This document shows, piece by piece, positions 6,285-12,607 of a stretch of 13,514 bases of DNA. Position 1 is the first letter of the stretch. Each line of letters opens with the position of its first letter. Under the pieces are notes generated by a model that saw nothing but the letters and a program-made list of their open reading frames with translations, had not been told where the DNA came from and did no database searches. The stretch covers positions 1-13,514 of the forward strand of contig NZ_JOFH01000067.1 of NCBI RefSeq assembly GCF_000721235.1, written 5' to 3'. The DNA comes from Streptomyces olivaceus. GTDB taxonomy: Bacteria > Actinomycetota > Actinomycetes > Streptomycetales > Streptomycetaceae. A program made the translations under genes and the position numbers.

Positions 6285-7226
6285 ATGAAGAGAATCTGCG
6301 TGATCGGCGGAAGCCGCTATGTCGGCAGGGTTCTGGTAGAGCGCCTGCAGGCGACGGGCTACCGGGTCACTGTGATCAACCGCGGCTCCACCCGGCCGCC
6401 GGCAGGGGTCGAGCACCTGGTTGCCGACCGCGATGACGAGGCCGGCCTGATCGCCGCGCTGGGATCTCGCACCTTCGACGTGGTCGTGGACCAGGTCTGC
6501 TACACGCCGGTGCAGGCCGCGATCGCCGCCCGTGCCTTCAGCGGCCGCACCCGGCGGTACGTCATGACGTCCACGATCGAGGTCTACGATCCGGCGACCG
6601 CCGCACTGCCTGCGGTCCCGCCCGGGACACCCGTACCCGAGAAGATGGTGGATCCGGCCACCTGGCTGGTCCGGATGAACCTGCCCTGGCACGACCCGGC
6701 GTACCTGCAGGCGCATTACGCCGAGGGCAAGCGCCAGGCAGAGGCCGTCTTCACCCGGCACCACGGGTTCGCTTTCGCCGCAGTCCGCAGCGCCCACGTC
6801 CTCGGTGGCGGCGCGGCGGAGTTCACCGGTCGGCTCGGCCACTACACCGAGCGGATCACCCAGGGTGCACAGATCACCGTGCATGCCGAGGCGCTGCCCA
6901 CGGTCTTCGTCCACTACGAGGAGTTGGCGGAGCTGCTGGCATGGGCGGCCACGCGCACCGATGCCACCGGTCCGGTCAACGCCTGCTCCGACGGGCTGCT
7001 CGACGTCTATGGCCTTGGTGCCGTCATCGCCGCACAGAGCGACCGGAAGGCCGTGTACCGCAGAGTCGCCGCGGGCGAGCCGGCCTCGCCGTTCTCCTTC
7101 GACCGTCACTACGCCATGAGCAACGCCCGCGCGAGAGAACTGGGGTTCGCCTTCTCCCACATCGCCGACTGGCTCCCCGGCACCGTCGCCGAAGCCCTTG
7201 CCGCCACCGCCTCCCCCACCTCCTGA
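6285..7226 (+). CDS. NAD-dependent epimerase/dehydratase (extended SDR, CSP41-like)
   Basis: 313 aa. The Rossmann nucleotide motif is at the N-terminus, ICVIGGSRYVGR (residues 4-15), an atypical version of GxxGxxG that retains the last Gly. It is followed by VINRGS, typical of NAD(P)-binding CSP41/mRNA-binding-like epimerases. YAEGK at 145-149 gives the catalytic Tyr145 and Lys149, and MTSTIEVYD is the Ser/Thr region. No membrane segment. The upstream ATG at 6258 is possible, but AGGATGGGG ends just before the ATG at 6285 and homology starts there. The aldo/keto reductase begins 14 bp downstream, so the two are probably co-transcribed. Together they could reduce or isomerise a sugar or small carbonyl compound (inference); the substrate is unknown. 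Confidence 0.88.
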   Translation: MKRICVIGGSRYVGRVLVERLQATGYRVTVINRGSTRPPAGVEHLVADRDDEAGLIAALGSRTFDVVVDQVCYTPVQAAIAARAFSGRTRRYVMTSTIEVYDPATAALPAVPPGTPVPEKMVDPATWLVRMNLPWHDPAYLQAHYAEGKRQAEAVFTRHHGFAFAAVRSAHVLGGGAAEFTGRLGHYTERITQGAQITVHAEALPTVFVHYEELAELLAWAATRTDATGPVNACSDGLLDVYGLGAVIAAQSDRKAVYRRVAAGEPASPFSFDRHYAMSNARARELGFAFSHIADWLPGTVAEALAATASPTS

Positions 7227-7240
7227 GAAACGGACACACC

Positions 7241-8125
7241 ATGCGGTACCGCGCCATCGGAGACACGGCCGTGAGCGCCGTCGGCCTGGGCGCCATGCCC
7301 CTGTCCATCGAGCACCGCCCGGACGAACAGCGGGCCGTCGCCACCATCCACGCCGCCCTGGACGCCAGGGTCACGCTCATCGACACCGCCGACAGCTACC
7401 ACTGGCACCCCGGCGAAATCGGCCACAACGAGCGCCTCGTCGCCCGCGCCCTCTCCCGTTACGGCGGGGACACCTCCCACCTGCTCGTCGCCACGAAGGG
7501 CGGCCGCGGTCGCCTCGGCGACGGCAGCTGGACCGTCGACGGCACCCCCGACCACCTCAAGCGCGCCGCCGAGGCGTCCCTGAAGCGCCTGGGCACGGCA
7601 GCCATCGGCCTGTACCAGCTGCACAAGCCGGACCCGGCCGTGCCCTGGGCGGAGTCCGTGGGCGCACTGCGCGAGCTGCTCGACGCCGGCACCATCCGCG
7701 CAGCCGGGATCTCCAACGTCACCACCGACCAGATTCATGAGGCGCACGCGATCCTCGGCGACGGCCTCGTCTCCGTACAGAATCAGTACTCGCCGGCAGT
7801 TCGCGGGAGCGAGCCCGAGCTGCGGCTGAGCACTCGGTTGGGACTGGCCTTCCTGCCCTGGAGCCCTCTGGGCGGCATCTCCCGGAGTTCCCTCGACGAC
7901 ACCCGCGGTCCGACCGCGGCGAGCACAGCCTTCCACCGCATCGCAGACGTGCGCGGCGTCAGCCCCCAGCAGATCGCCCTGGCCTGGCTGCTGGCCCGCT
8001 CCCCAGCAGTGATCCCGGTACCGGGCGCCAGCCGCCCGGCGTCGATCCAGGACTCCGCCGAGGCGGCCGAGCTGGAGCTGAGCGAGGCGGAACTGCGCCG
8101 GCTGGACGACCCACTGCCCGGCTGA
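7241..8125 (+). CDS. Aldo/keto reductase
   Basis: 294 aa, about average for the family. The NADPH-dependent (beta/alpha)8 barrel tetrad is complete: D48 and Y53 in IDTADSYHWH, K86 in VATKGG, H128 in LYQLHKPDP. Other marks are GLGAMPLS at the start, AGISNVTTDQI, VQNQYSP, FLPWSPLGGI and the C-terminal cofactor clamp VIPVPGASRPASIQDSAEA. It reduces an aldehyde or ketone; the substrate is unknown. It follows the epimerase by 14 bp with a weak GGA RBS, in the operon divergent from the LysR gene. The stop is followed by decayed sequence, so the operon ends here. Confidence 0.93.
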   Translation: MRYRAIGDTAVSAVGLGAMPLSIEHRPDEQRAVATIHAALDARVTLIDTADSYHWHPGEIGHNERLVARALSRYGGDTSHLLVATKGGRGRLGDGSWTVDGTPDHLKRAAEASLKRLGTAAIGLYQLHKPDPAVPWAESVGALRELLDAGTIRAAGISNVTTDQIHEAHAILGDGLVSVQNQYSPAVRGSEPELRLSTRLGLAFLPWSPLGGISRSSLDDTRGPTAASTAFHRIADVRGVSPQQIALAWLLARSPAVIPVPGASRPASIQDSAEAAELELSEAELRRLDDPLPG

Positions 8126-8160
8126 TCCGGCGCCACTCAGTCCACTCGGCATGCCCCCCC

Positions 8161-8400
8161 CACCAGCCCCGCCTGCGCAAGCACCGGACTTTCGGCTACC
8201 TCACCCCGGTCGAGGCCAGGCAGCGGCCTCAGCACGCACGCCCTCGCGGCATAACGATCACGTGTCCGGGATCACGGGGAAACTTCACCAGGGCCGTTCA
8301 CCGATGCCAGCCCCTCCTGGCCGAGTACGGCTGCACCGTCCCACCCTCCACAGCCGGATTCCGCACGCCCGCCGACATCGCCGCATTCCTCGCCAACTAG
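8161..8400 (+). pseudogene. Open-frame remnant with a transposase-like piece; no start
   Basis: One frame is open from inside the aldo/keto reductase gene to the TAG at 8398-8400. It reads RLRKHRTFGYLTPVEARQ (8170-8223), which resembles the end of IS3/IS481-type integrase-core transposases (GYxTPxEAR). It continues to AVHRCQPLLAEYGCTVPPST and GFRTPADIAAFLAN, which I do not recognise. There is no plausible start codon with an RBS. The stop overlaps the end of the GntR gene on the other strand (8397-8400). I take it as insertion-element debris. The intergenic part from 8126 holds nothing else that I can support. Confidence 0.4.
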
Positions 8401-8777
8401 TCGAGCCCCGGTGGGCCCTGCGTGGCTGCGTGCAGCTGGGTGTGGAGCAGATCCAGGATGTCGGTGCGGGACATGCCGGCCCTTTGCGCCAGGGCGACAA
8501 AGTGGCGGCATGCCTCGGTGACGAGGGTCGAGGCGGGGGCGTCGGCGGTGACGACGGCACCGCGCCCGGGGCGCATGTCGATGAGGTGCTCGTTTTTGAG
8601 GATCTGATAGCCGCGCAGGACGGTGTGCATGTTGATGTCCAGTGTGCGTGCCAGGGAACGGGCGGGCGGCAGCCGGTCGCCTTTACGGACGCTTCCGTCG
8701 ACCAGGCCGCGGCGCACGGACGCGGCGATCTGTTCCGCGAGGCTGACGGAGGAGGAGTGGTCGATGGAGACCAGCAT
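8397..8777 (-). CDS. GntR-family regulator, YtrA-like
   Basis: 126 aa. SSSVSLAEQIAASVRRGLVD and GDRLPPARSLARTLDINMHT form the GntR winged HTH (about residues 8-75), ending LIDMRPGRGAVVT. Only a short helical tail follows (ACRHFVALAQRAGMSRTDIL, about 45 residues). That lack of a large effector domain places it in the YtrA subfamily, which typically controls adjacent membrane-protein genes. The ATG at 8777 follows the stop of the upstream membrane gene by 1 base; AAAGGCG lies before it. It is the third gene of a coupled operon and is likely an autorepressor acting at the promoter near 9750. Confidence 0.9.
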   Translation of the reverse strand: MLVSIDHSSSVSLAEQIAASVRRGLVDGSVRKGDRLPPARSLARTLDINMHTVLRGYQILKNEHLIDMRPGRGAVVTADAPASTLVTEACRHFVALAQRAGMSRTDILDLLHTQLHAATQGPPGLD

Positions 8778-8778
8778 G

Positions 8779-9264
8779 TCAGTCGCCTTTGTGTCCGTCG
8801 ACGAGAAGGTCGTTGGTGAGACGAGCGGCGGTGTCGGCGTCATCAATGGTGATGACGAACTGATTGCCGTGGACGAGTGTGAGCCACAGGGCGTCACCTT
8901 CGCGCAGGGACATGGCGCTCAGACCGGGGTTCCAGCGGTAGCCCCATCCGCCGACTTCGATGGGGCGGGTCCAGCGGGCGGACGCTGAGCGGATGCTGCG
9001 CAGGGGGATGCGCCGACGAAGGAAGGGCAGGACGAGCGACCCTGCGCTCACGCCACGGGGTGAGACGGAGACCCGGATGGCGCCGGTGACAAGGAAGGCC
9101 GCGGGTACGACCAGCAGTTGCAGAGCTATGAAGCGGTACTGGGAGACCAGTGCGGCGATGACGAGCAGGGCGAGCGCCGACACACCGCCGGTGGCCATCA
9201 TCCATCCGCTGATCAGCGACCTGTGCCAGACCGTGATGCGTGAGTGTCCGGAGTCCGGGCTCAT
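8779..9264 (-). CDS. Small membrane protein (bacterial PH/DUF3093-like C-terminus)
   Basis: 161 aa. Two hydrophobic helices lie close together (about residues 20-42 and 45-66: MMATGGVSALALLVIAALVS and IALQLLVVPAAFLVTGAI). A soluble beta-rich part follows (VSVSPRGVSAGSLVLPFLRR, IRSASA, GWGYRW, GDALWLTLVHGNQFVITI, DADTAARLTNDLL), similar to the bPH-like tails often seen with DUF1648 proteins. Function unknown. The ATG overlaps the stop of the DUF1648 gene by 4 bases (ATGA), and the GntR gene follows after 1 base, so the three are translationally coupled. Confidence 0.8.
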   Translation of the reverse strand: MSPDSGHSRITVWHRSLISGWMMATGGVSALALLVIAALVSQYRFIALQLLVVPAAFLVTGAIRVSVSPRGVSAGSLVLPFLRRRIPLRSIRSASARWTRPIEVGGWGYRWNPGLSAMSLREGDALWLTLVHGNQFVITIDDADTAARLTNDLLVDGHKGD

Positions 9265-9719
9265 GACTGCCGCCGGGAGCCGGCCCAGGCAGCTGCCGCG
9301 ACAGCAACGCCGACGACTGCCGCCAGAGCGAGGTGGTACAGCGGGAACTGGGCACTGTCCGCGCCGCCGAGACTTCCCATCACGGCGATGAAGAGGTAGG
9401 TGGTGGCGCCCGCCAGGCCCCAGGCGAAGACAGTCAGTACCCGCACCGTGCGCAGGGCGGGCTGTATGGAGAGGCCGGCTCCAGCGATACCGGCCGCTTC
9501 GACGGCGAACACCAACATGTATTGGCCAAGTGCCGTGGTCGGGGAGCTGTATCCGTCCGCCTTCCCGTCAAGGCCGAAGTGGGTGGCGAACCGGTCGGGG
9601 AGTGTGTTGCGGAGCAGCATGAACGCCACGAGGGTCACCAGCGAACCGACGACGAAGGGCGCGGTAGCTCTCGCAATGCGACGGAGAGGACTGATCGAGG
9701 TGGTGGGGTTCGTCGACAA
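9261..9719 (-). CDS. DUF1648-domain membrane protein
   Basis: 152 aa from TTG 9719. The DUF1648 signature NTLPDRFATHFGLDGKADGY sits after the first helix (TAPFVVGSLVTLVAFMLL). Further helices are YMLVFAVEAAGIAGAGL, VRVLTVFAWGLAGATTYLFI and LALAAVVGVAVAAAAWAG, giving about four. DUF1648 occurs in SdpI-type immunity proteins and in membrane proteins paired with GntR regulators; the function here is unknown. Start: the ATG at 9734 has almost no RBS, whereas TTG 9719 has GAGG 9-10 bases upstream. The frame runs open upstream to 9917 without family resemblance. It is the first gene of the operon. Confidence 0.85.
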   Translation of the reverse strand: MSTNPTTSISPLRRIARATAPFVVGSLVTLVAFMLLRNTLPDRFATHFGLDGKADGYSSPTTALGQYMLVFAVEAAGIAGAGLSIQPALRTVRVLTVFAWGLAGATTYLFIAVMGSLGGADSAQFPLYHLALAAVVGVAVAAAAWAGSRRQS

Positions 9720-9748
9720 CTGACGTGACCTCATTCCATGACGTATGG

Positions 9749-9778
9749 CGTCTACTTGTTCGCATTGAGCTAGAACAA
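9749..9778 (-). promoter_or_regulatory. Predicted promoter and operator of the DUF1648-GntR operon
   Basis: On the minus strand TTGTTC (9778-9773), 18 bases, TAGACG (9754-9749) form a weak promoter. The perfect inverted repeat TTGTTC-N11-GAACAA (9756-9778 on the plus strand) covers its -35 and spacer, a fitting place for repression by the YtrA-like protein. CGCATTGA also occurs twice in direct orientation at 9761-9768 and 9785-9792, 24 bp apart. Confidence 0.45.
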
Positions 9779-9913
9779 CAGTAACGCATTGAAGCCCTTG
9801 CCACCCCAACCACGTGTCAGAGGGCCGCAGTTGCGACGACATGACGCAATCCCGATCGCACTCCAGCAACTGAATCGACCCTTCACCGAACACACATAGC
9901 GTCCACGTGTCCA
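9779..9913. other. Non-coding stretch, nothing assigned
   Basis: Apart from the second CGCATTGA (9785-9792) and two CACGTGTC words (9812-9819, 9904-9911), I see no gene. The minus frame is open here but shows no recognisable protein and has poor codon bias. Confidence 0.4.
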
Positions 9914-9936
9914 TCACATGGGGTCACGCCATGTGA
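9914..9936. promoter_or_regulatory. Perfect palindrome TCACATGG-N7-CCATGTGA
   Basis: The arms are 8 bp each and perfect. A second inverted repeat, GGTCAC (9922-9927) and GTGACC (9933-9938), overlaps it. It lies 36 bp before the defective start at 9972, where an operator would be expected. No T-run follows, so a terminator is less likely. Confidence 0.4.
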
Positions 9937-9971
9937 CCAAGGGTGCTTCGTGAGCAGATGGGGAGAGCTCC

Positions 9972-10061
9972 ACGCACAGACGCGCAAGCGTCGCCATTGC
10001 CGCCGTGACCGTCCTGGGCCTGAGCGGCGTCGCAGCCCAGCTCACCGCCTCCGAAAAGTTC
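9972..10061 (+). pseudogene. Signal-peptide-like N-terminus with ACG in place of the start codon
   Basis: GGGGAG at 9960-9965 is an ideal RBS 6 bases before an ACG at 9972. The frame from that codon reads (T)HRRASVAIAAVTVLGLSG then VAAQLTASEKF. It has a basic n-region, a 15-residue hydrophobic core and an A-x-A-like end (GVAAQ), as in Streptomyces secreted proteins. There is no ATG/GTG/TTG start with an RBS in this frame and an in-frame TGA lies at 9951. The homology would end about 10060, where IS5-like sequence on the other strand begins. I infer the head of a secretory-protein gene that lost its start codon and its body. The mature protein cannot be named. Confidence 0.35.
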
Positions 10062-10069
10062 GTCGACGT

Positions 10070-10144
10070 CGCGAGCGGGCGGCCCTTGCCGTCGCAGGCA
10101 ACGTGGATTTTGGTGGTCAGCCAGCCTCGGGATCGCCCGAGGGC
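10070..10144 (-). mobile_element. IS5-family transposase fragment
   Basis: The minus strand reads ALGRSRGWLTTKIHVACDGK then GRPLA. The block (A/I)GRSRGGLTTKIHLACDGxGRPLA is highly conserved in IS5-type transposases of Streptomyces, around the second catalytic region. About 25 residues survive of about 270. There are no ends and no inverted repeats. Confidence 0.75.
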
Positions 10145-10202
10145 TGACGTGGCGAGGAGCGGCCCGAAGCTCATCCTGTGCTCGAGATACCCGTGAGGTA
10201 TG

Positions 10203-10298
10203 GAGCAGGAGATCTACGGTTTCCTCCTGGTGCACCACGCCATCCGGCAGCTGATGCACCAGGCCGCCCCCGTCCTGGGTCTTGGTCCCGGGCGCTGA
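10203..10298 (+). mobile_element. IS4-type transposase C-terminal fragment
   Basis: The frame reads EQEIYGFLLVHHAIRQLMHQ then AAPVLGLGPGR and stop. The block QE(I/V/L)YGxLLxHxAIRxLMxxAA near the C-terminus of IS4-type transposases is recognisable. After the stop, another frame gives DTVTITR, which fits the following DPDRxSFTR region, suggesting a frameshift. The rest of the element is gone. Confidence 0.65.
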
Positions 10299-10358
10299 CC
10301 CGCACCAGACACCGTGACCATCACCCGACAAGGCACAACCCGAGTCAGGGCGTTGGCC

Positions 10359-10513
10359 CTAGCCTTCGAGCCAGCCGGGGCTGACCATGCCGTATTCGTA
10401 GGCCATGACCACGACTTGGGTTCTGTCCCGGGCGCCGAGTTTGGCCATGATGCGGCTGACGTGCGACTTCGCGGTCAGCGGCGAGACCACCAGGCGCGTG
10501 GCGATCTGGCCCT
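10359..10513 (-). pseudogene. LuxR-type response regulator, C-terminal HTH fragment
   Basis: The minus strand reads GQIATRLVVSPLTAKSHVSR, then IMAKLGARDRTQVVVMAYEY, then GMVSPGWLEG and a TAG (10361-10359). This is the NarL/FixJ LuxR helix-turn-helix and natural C-terminus of a two-component response regulator. The receiver domain and first HTH helix are missing: at about 10510 the sequence switches to MMPL coding sequence of the opposite strand. The gene is cut there. Confidence 0.85.
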
Positions 10514-11506
10514 GTCCGCACCGGCTCTCGGCATGCGCCTGGGCTTCGCCGACGCCGGCAACACCCCGAAGGACACCACGTCCCGCAAGCGTACGACCTG
10601 CTCGCCGAGGGCTTCGGACCCGGCTTCAACGGTCCGCTCATCGTGCTGGTGAAGGGCGGCCAGGACGCCGGGAAGACCGTCCAGGCGAAGCTCGCCACCA
10701 CTGACGGCGTCGCCGAGGCCAGTCCCGCGATGCCGTCGCAGGACGGCGCCCTGTCCACCGTCTTCGTCTACCCGACGACCTCCCCGCAGGCCGAGGGAAC
10801 AGTGGACCTCGTCCACCATCTGCGCGACGACGTAGCCCCGCCGCTCGAACACGCCACCGGCGCCGAGGTGATGGTCGGCGGTGCCACGGCCGCCTCCCAG
10901 GACATCTCCGAGACACTCGCCGACCGGCTGCCGCTGTTCGTCGCCGTGGTCGTCGGCGTCTCCTCGCTCCTGCTCCTGCTCCTGCTGGCCTTCCGGTCGA
11001 TCTGGATCCCCGTCAAGGCGGCGATCCTGAACCTGCTGTCCATCTCCGCCGCACTCGGCGTGATCACCCTGGTGTTCCAGCACGGATGGTTCGGGGCACA
11101 ACCGGGCCCCGTCGAGGCGCTCATTCCCGCGCTGATCTTCGCGATCGTCTTCGGGCTCTCCATGGACTACGAAGTCTTCCTCGTCTCCCGTATCCACGAG
11201 GAATGGATGCGCACCAGGGACCCCGCGCAGTCCGTACGAGAAGGACTCGCGTCGACCGGCAAGGTCATCACTGCGGCCGCGGCCATCATGATGTTCGTCT
11301 TCGGAGCTTTCATCCTCAGCTCGGACCGCATGCTCCAGCAGTTCGGACTTGGCCTGGCCGTCGCCATCCTGCTCGACGCCGTGGTCATCCGCTGCCTGAT
11401 CGTCCCCGCCGTGATGCAGATGCTCGGCAAGCGGGCCTGGTGGCTGCCCGCATGGCTGGACCGAAAGCTGCCCGAGGTGTCCATCGAACACCCCAAGCAC
11501 AACTGA
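10507..11506 (+). pseudogene. MMPL/RND-family transporter, C-terminal half with a frameshift
   Basis: MMPL proteins are proton-driven exporters of about 700-750 residues with 12 membrane helices. The homology begins abruptly with LALSAPALGMRLGFADAGN (10507) and TPKDTTSRK. A 1-base loss near 10592 shifts the frame to YDLLAEGFGPGFNGPLIVLV, which then stays open to the TGA at 11504-11506. Retained parts are the second extracytoplasmic loop, then helices FVAVVVGVSSLLLLLLLAF, AILNLLSISAALGVITLVF, LIPALIFAIVFGLSMDYEVF (with the conserved GLSMDYEVFL motif), VITAAAAIMMFVFGAFIL and LGLAVAILLDAVVIRCLIVP. The N-terminal half is lost at the junction with the LuxR fragment. A GTG at 10643 could open a 287-residue protein, but without its first half transport is improbable. 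Confidence 0.88.
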
Positions 11507-11519
11507 CAGCGGCCGCACA

Positions 11520-11545
11520 CCGGCGTCCCCCGTCCGGGCCGCCGG
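11520..11545. terminator. Possible hairpin between convergent MMPL remnant and SDR gene
   Basis: CCGGCG (11520-11525) and CGCCGG (11540-11545) can pair across a 14-base loop in the 45-bp convergent gap. The stem is short and has no T-run. It is a weak candidate bidirectional terminator. Confidence 0.3.
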
Positions 11546-11551
11546 CGCGGG

Positions 11552-12499
11552 CTACACGGTGGTGGCCGATCCGGAGGGAAACGGGCTCTGCCCGGACTCG
11601 GCGACGGGGAACTGCACCCCGGTGAGGTCTTCGGAGACGGCCCACAACCGCTGCTGGACGACCGCCTCGTACGACTGTGGGCTGGAGGTGACCAGCCGGG
11701 GGTGGCCCTTGACCTCGTTGCGCCCGCCGGGGCCGTAGTACTGACCGCCGAGCGCGGCGGGGTCGGTGGCGGCGCGCAGGGTCGGCAGCGCGCCCATCGC
11801 CGGCGTCTGGGTGATCAGCGGTGCCAGCCAGGTGAGCGGAAGCCGGAGGGCCGCGGGGCTGTTGCGGGCGAGCTCGGTGCTGGACATGCCGGGGTGTGCG
11901 GCCACCGCGACGGTGGTGCCGTGCGCGGTGAGGCGGCGCTGCAGCTCGTACGTGAACATCAGGTTGGCCAGCTTGGACTGGCCATAGGCGGCTGCCCGAC
12001 CGTACGACCGCTCCCACTGCAGGTCGTCGAAGTGGATCGCGGCCCGGATGCGGTGGCCGGTGCTGCTGACCGTCACGACGCGCGATTCGGGCACCGGCAG
12101 CATCAGGTCCAGCAGAAGCCCAGTGAGCGCGAAGTGGCCGAGGTGGTTGGTGCCGAACTGCATCTCGAAGCCGTCCCGGGTGGTCTGCTTCGGGGTGTAC
12201 ATCACGCCGGCGTTGTTGATCAGCAGGTCGAGCCGGCCGAGCCGGGACCGCAGCGCCGCCGCCGCGGTCCGGACGGAGTCGAGCGAGGTCAGGTCCAGCG
12301 CTTGCACCGTCACGTCGCCGGTCATGCGGGCCGCTGCCTGCTCGCCCTTCTCGACGTCGCGCACGGCGAGCACGACGGAGGCCCCGCGCTCGGCGAGCGC
12401 CTTGGCCGTCTCGTACCCCAGGCCGGTATTGGCCCCGGTCACCACGGCCACCCGCCCGCACTGGTCAGGAATATCCGCCGTCGTCCACTTCTCGCCCAT
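11552..12499 (-). CDS. Short-chain dehydrogenase/reductase, retinol dehydrogenase-like
   Basis: 315 aa. Classical SDR motifs: VTGANTGLG at residues 20-28 (cofactor loop), DLTSLDSVR (the Asp of the adenine pocket), NNAGVM, VTVSST (catalytic Ser strand), AAYGQSKLANL (catalytic Tyr and Lys as YxxxK) and HPGMSSTEL. The long C-terminus with GGQYYGPGG(R) is typical of the retinol/protochlorophyllide-like SDRs common in actinomycetes. The substrate is unknown. The ATG at 12499 is preceded by GGGAG with a 6-base spacer; the frame is open further upstream but has no RBS there. It is transcribed divergently from the TetR gene from a strong promoter covered by repeated operators, so it is the probable target of that TetR. 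Confidence 0.93.
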   Translation of the reverse strand: MGEKWTTADIPDQCGRVAVVTGANTGLGYETAKALAERGASVVLAVRDVEKGEQAAARMTGDVTVQALDLTSLDSVRTAAAALRSRLGRLDLLINNAGVMYTPKQTTRDGFEMQFGTNHLGHFALTGLLLDLMLPVPESRVVTVSSTGHRIRAAIHFDDLQWERSYGRAAAYGQSKLANLMFTYELQRRLTAHGTTVAVAAHPGMSSTELARNSPAALRLPLTWLAPLITQTPAMGALPTLRAATDPAALGGQYYGPGGRNEVKGHPRLVTSSPQSYEAVVQQRLWAVSEDLTGVQFPVAESGQSPFPSGSATTV

Positions 12500-12520
12500 G
12501 CCGAACTCCCACCTATTTAC

Positions 12521-12588
12521 GTACCAGAGGTATCTTGCACGTACGACGCTAAAGTACCTCCGGTACATTGTCAACGTACCGCAGGTAC
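12521..12588. promoter_or_regulatory. Three copies of the operator GTACC-N3-GGTAC
   Basis: 13-bp palindromes at 12521-12533 (GTACC AGA GGTAT), 12554-12566 (GTACC TCC GGTAC) and 12576-12588 (GTACC GCA GGTAC). Centre spacings are 33 and 22 bp, multiples of about 11, so all three may lie on one face of the helix. The middle copy is inside the SDR promoter spacer, the right copy inside the TetR promoter spacer, and the left copy lies in the early SDR transcript. They are probably sites for the adjacent TetR protein. Confidence 0.8.
12546..12574 (-). promoter_or_regulatory. Predicted promoter of the SDR gene
   Basis: Minus-strand TTGACA (12574-12569), 17 bases, TAGCGT (12551-12546). This is close to the Streptomyces housekeeping consensus, with ideal spacing. 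The start would be near 12538, leaving a short leader containing operator copy 1 and the RBS. Confidence 0.7.
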
Positions 12589-12595
12589 CTAAGCT
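12568..12595 (+). promoter_or_regulatory. Predicted promoter of the right-hand TetR gene
   Basis: TTGTCA (12568-12573), 16 bases, TAAGCT (12590-12595). The start would fall at about 12602, on or next to the GTG codons of the gene, so the message may be leaderless. The -35 shares five bases with the -35 of the SDR promoter. Confidence 0.55.
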
Positions 12596-12607
12596 AGGGT
12601 GGTGATC

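Noticed and set aside
8230..8290. Repeated GATCACG words as an operator
   Set aside because: Two 7-mers with no promoter near them inside decayed sequence; not beyond chance.
9735..9917. N-terminal extension of the DUF1648 protein to 9917
   Set aside because: The added 66 residues have no family likeness, poor codon bias, and cross the promoter/operator region.
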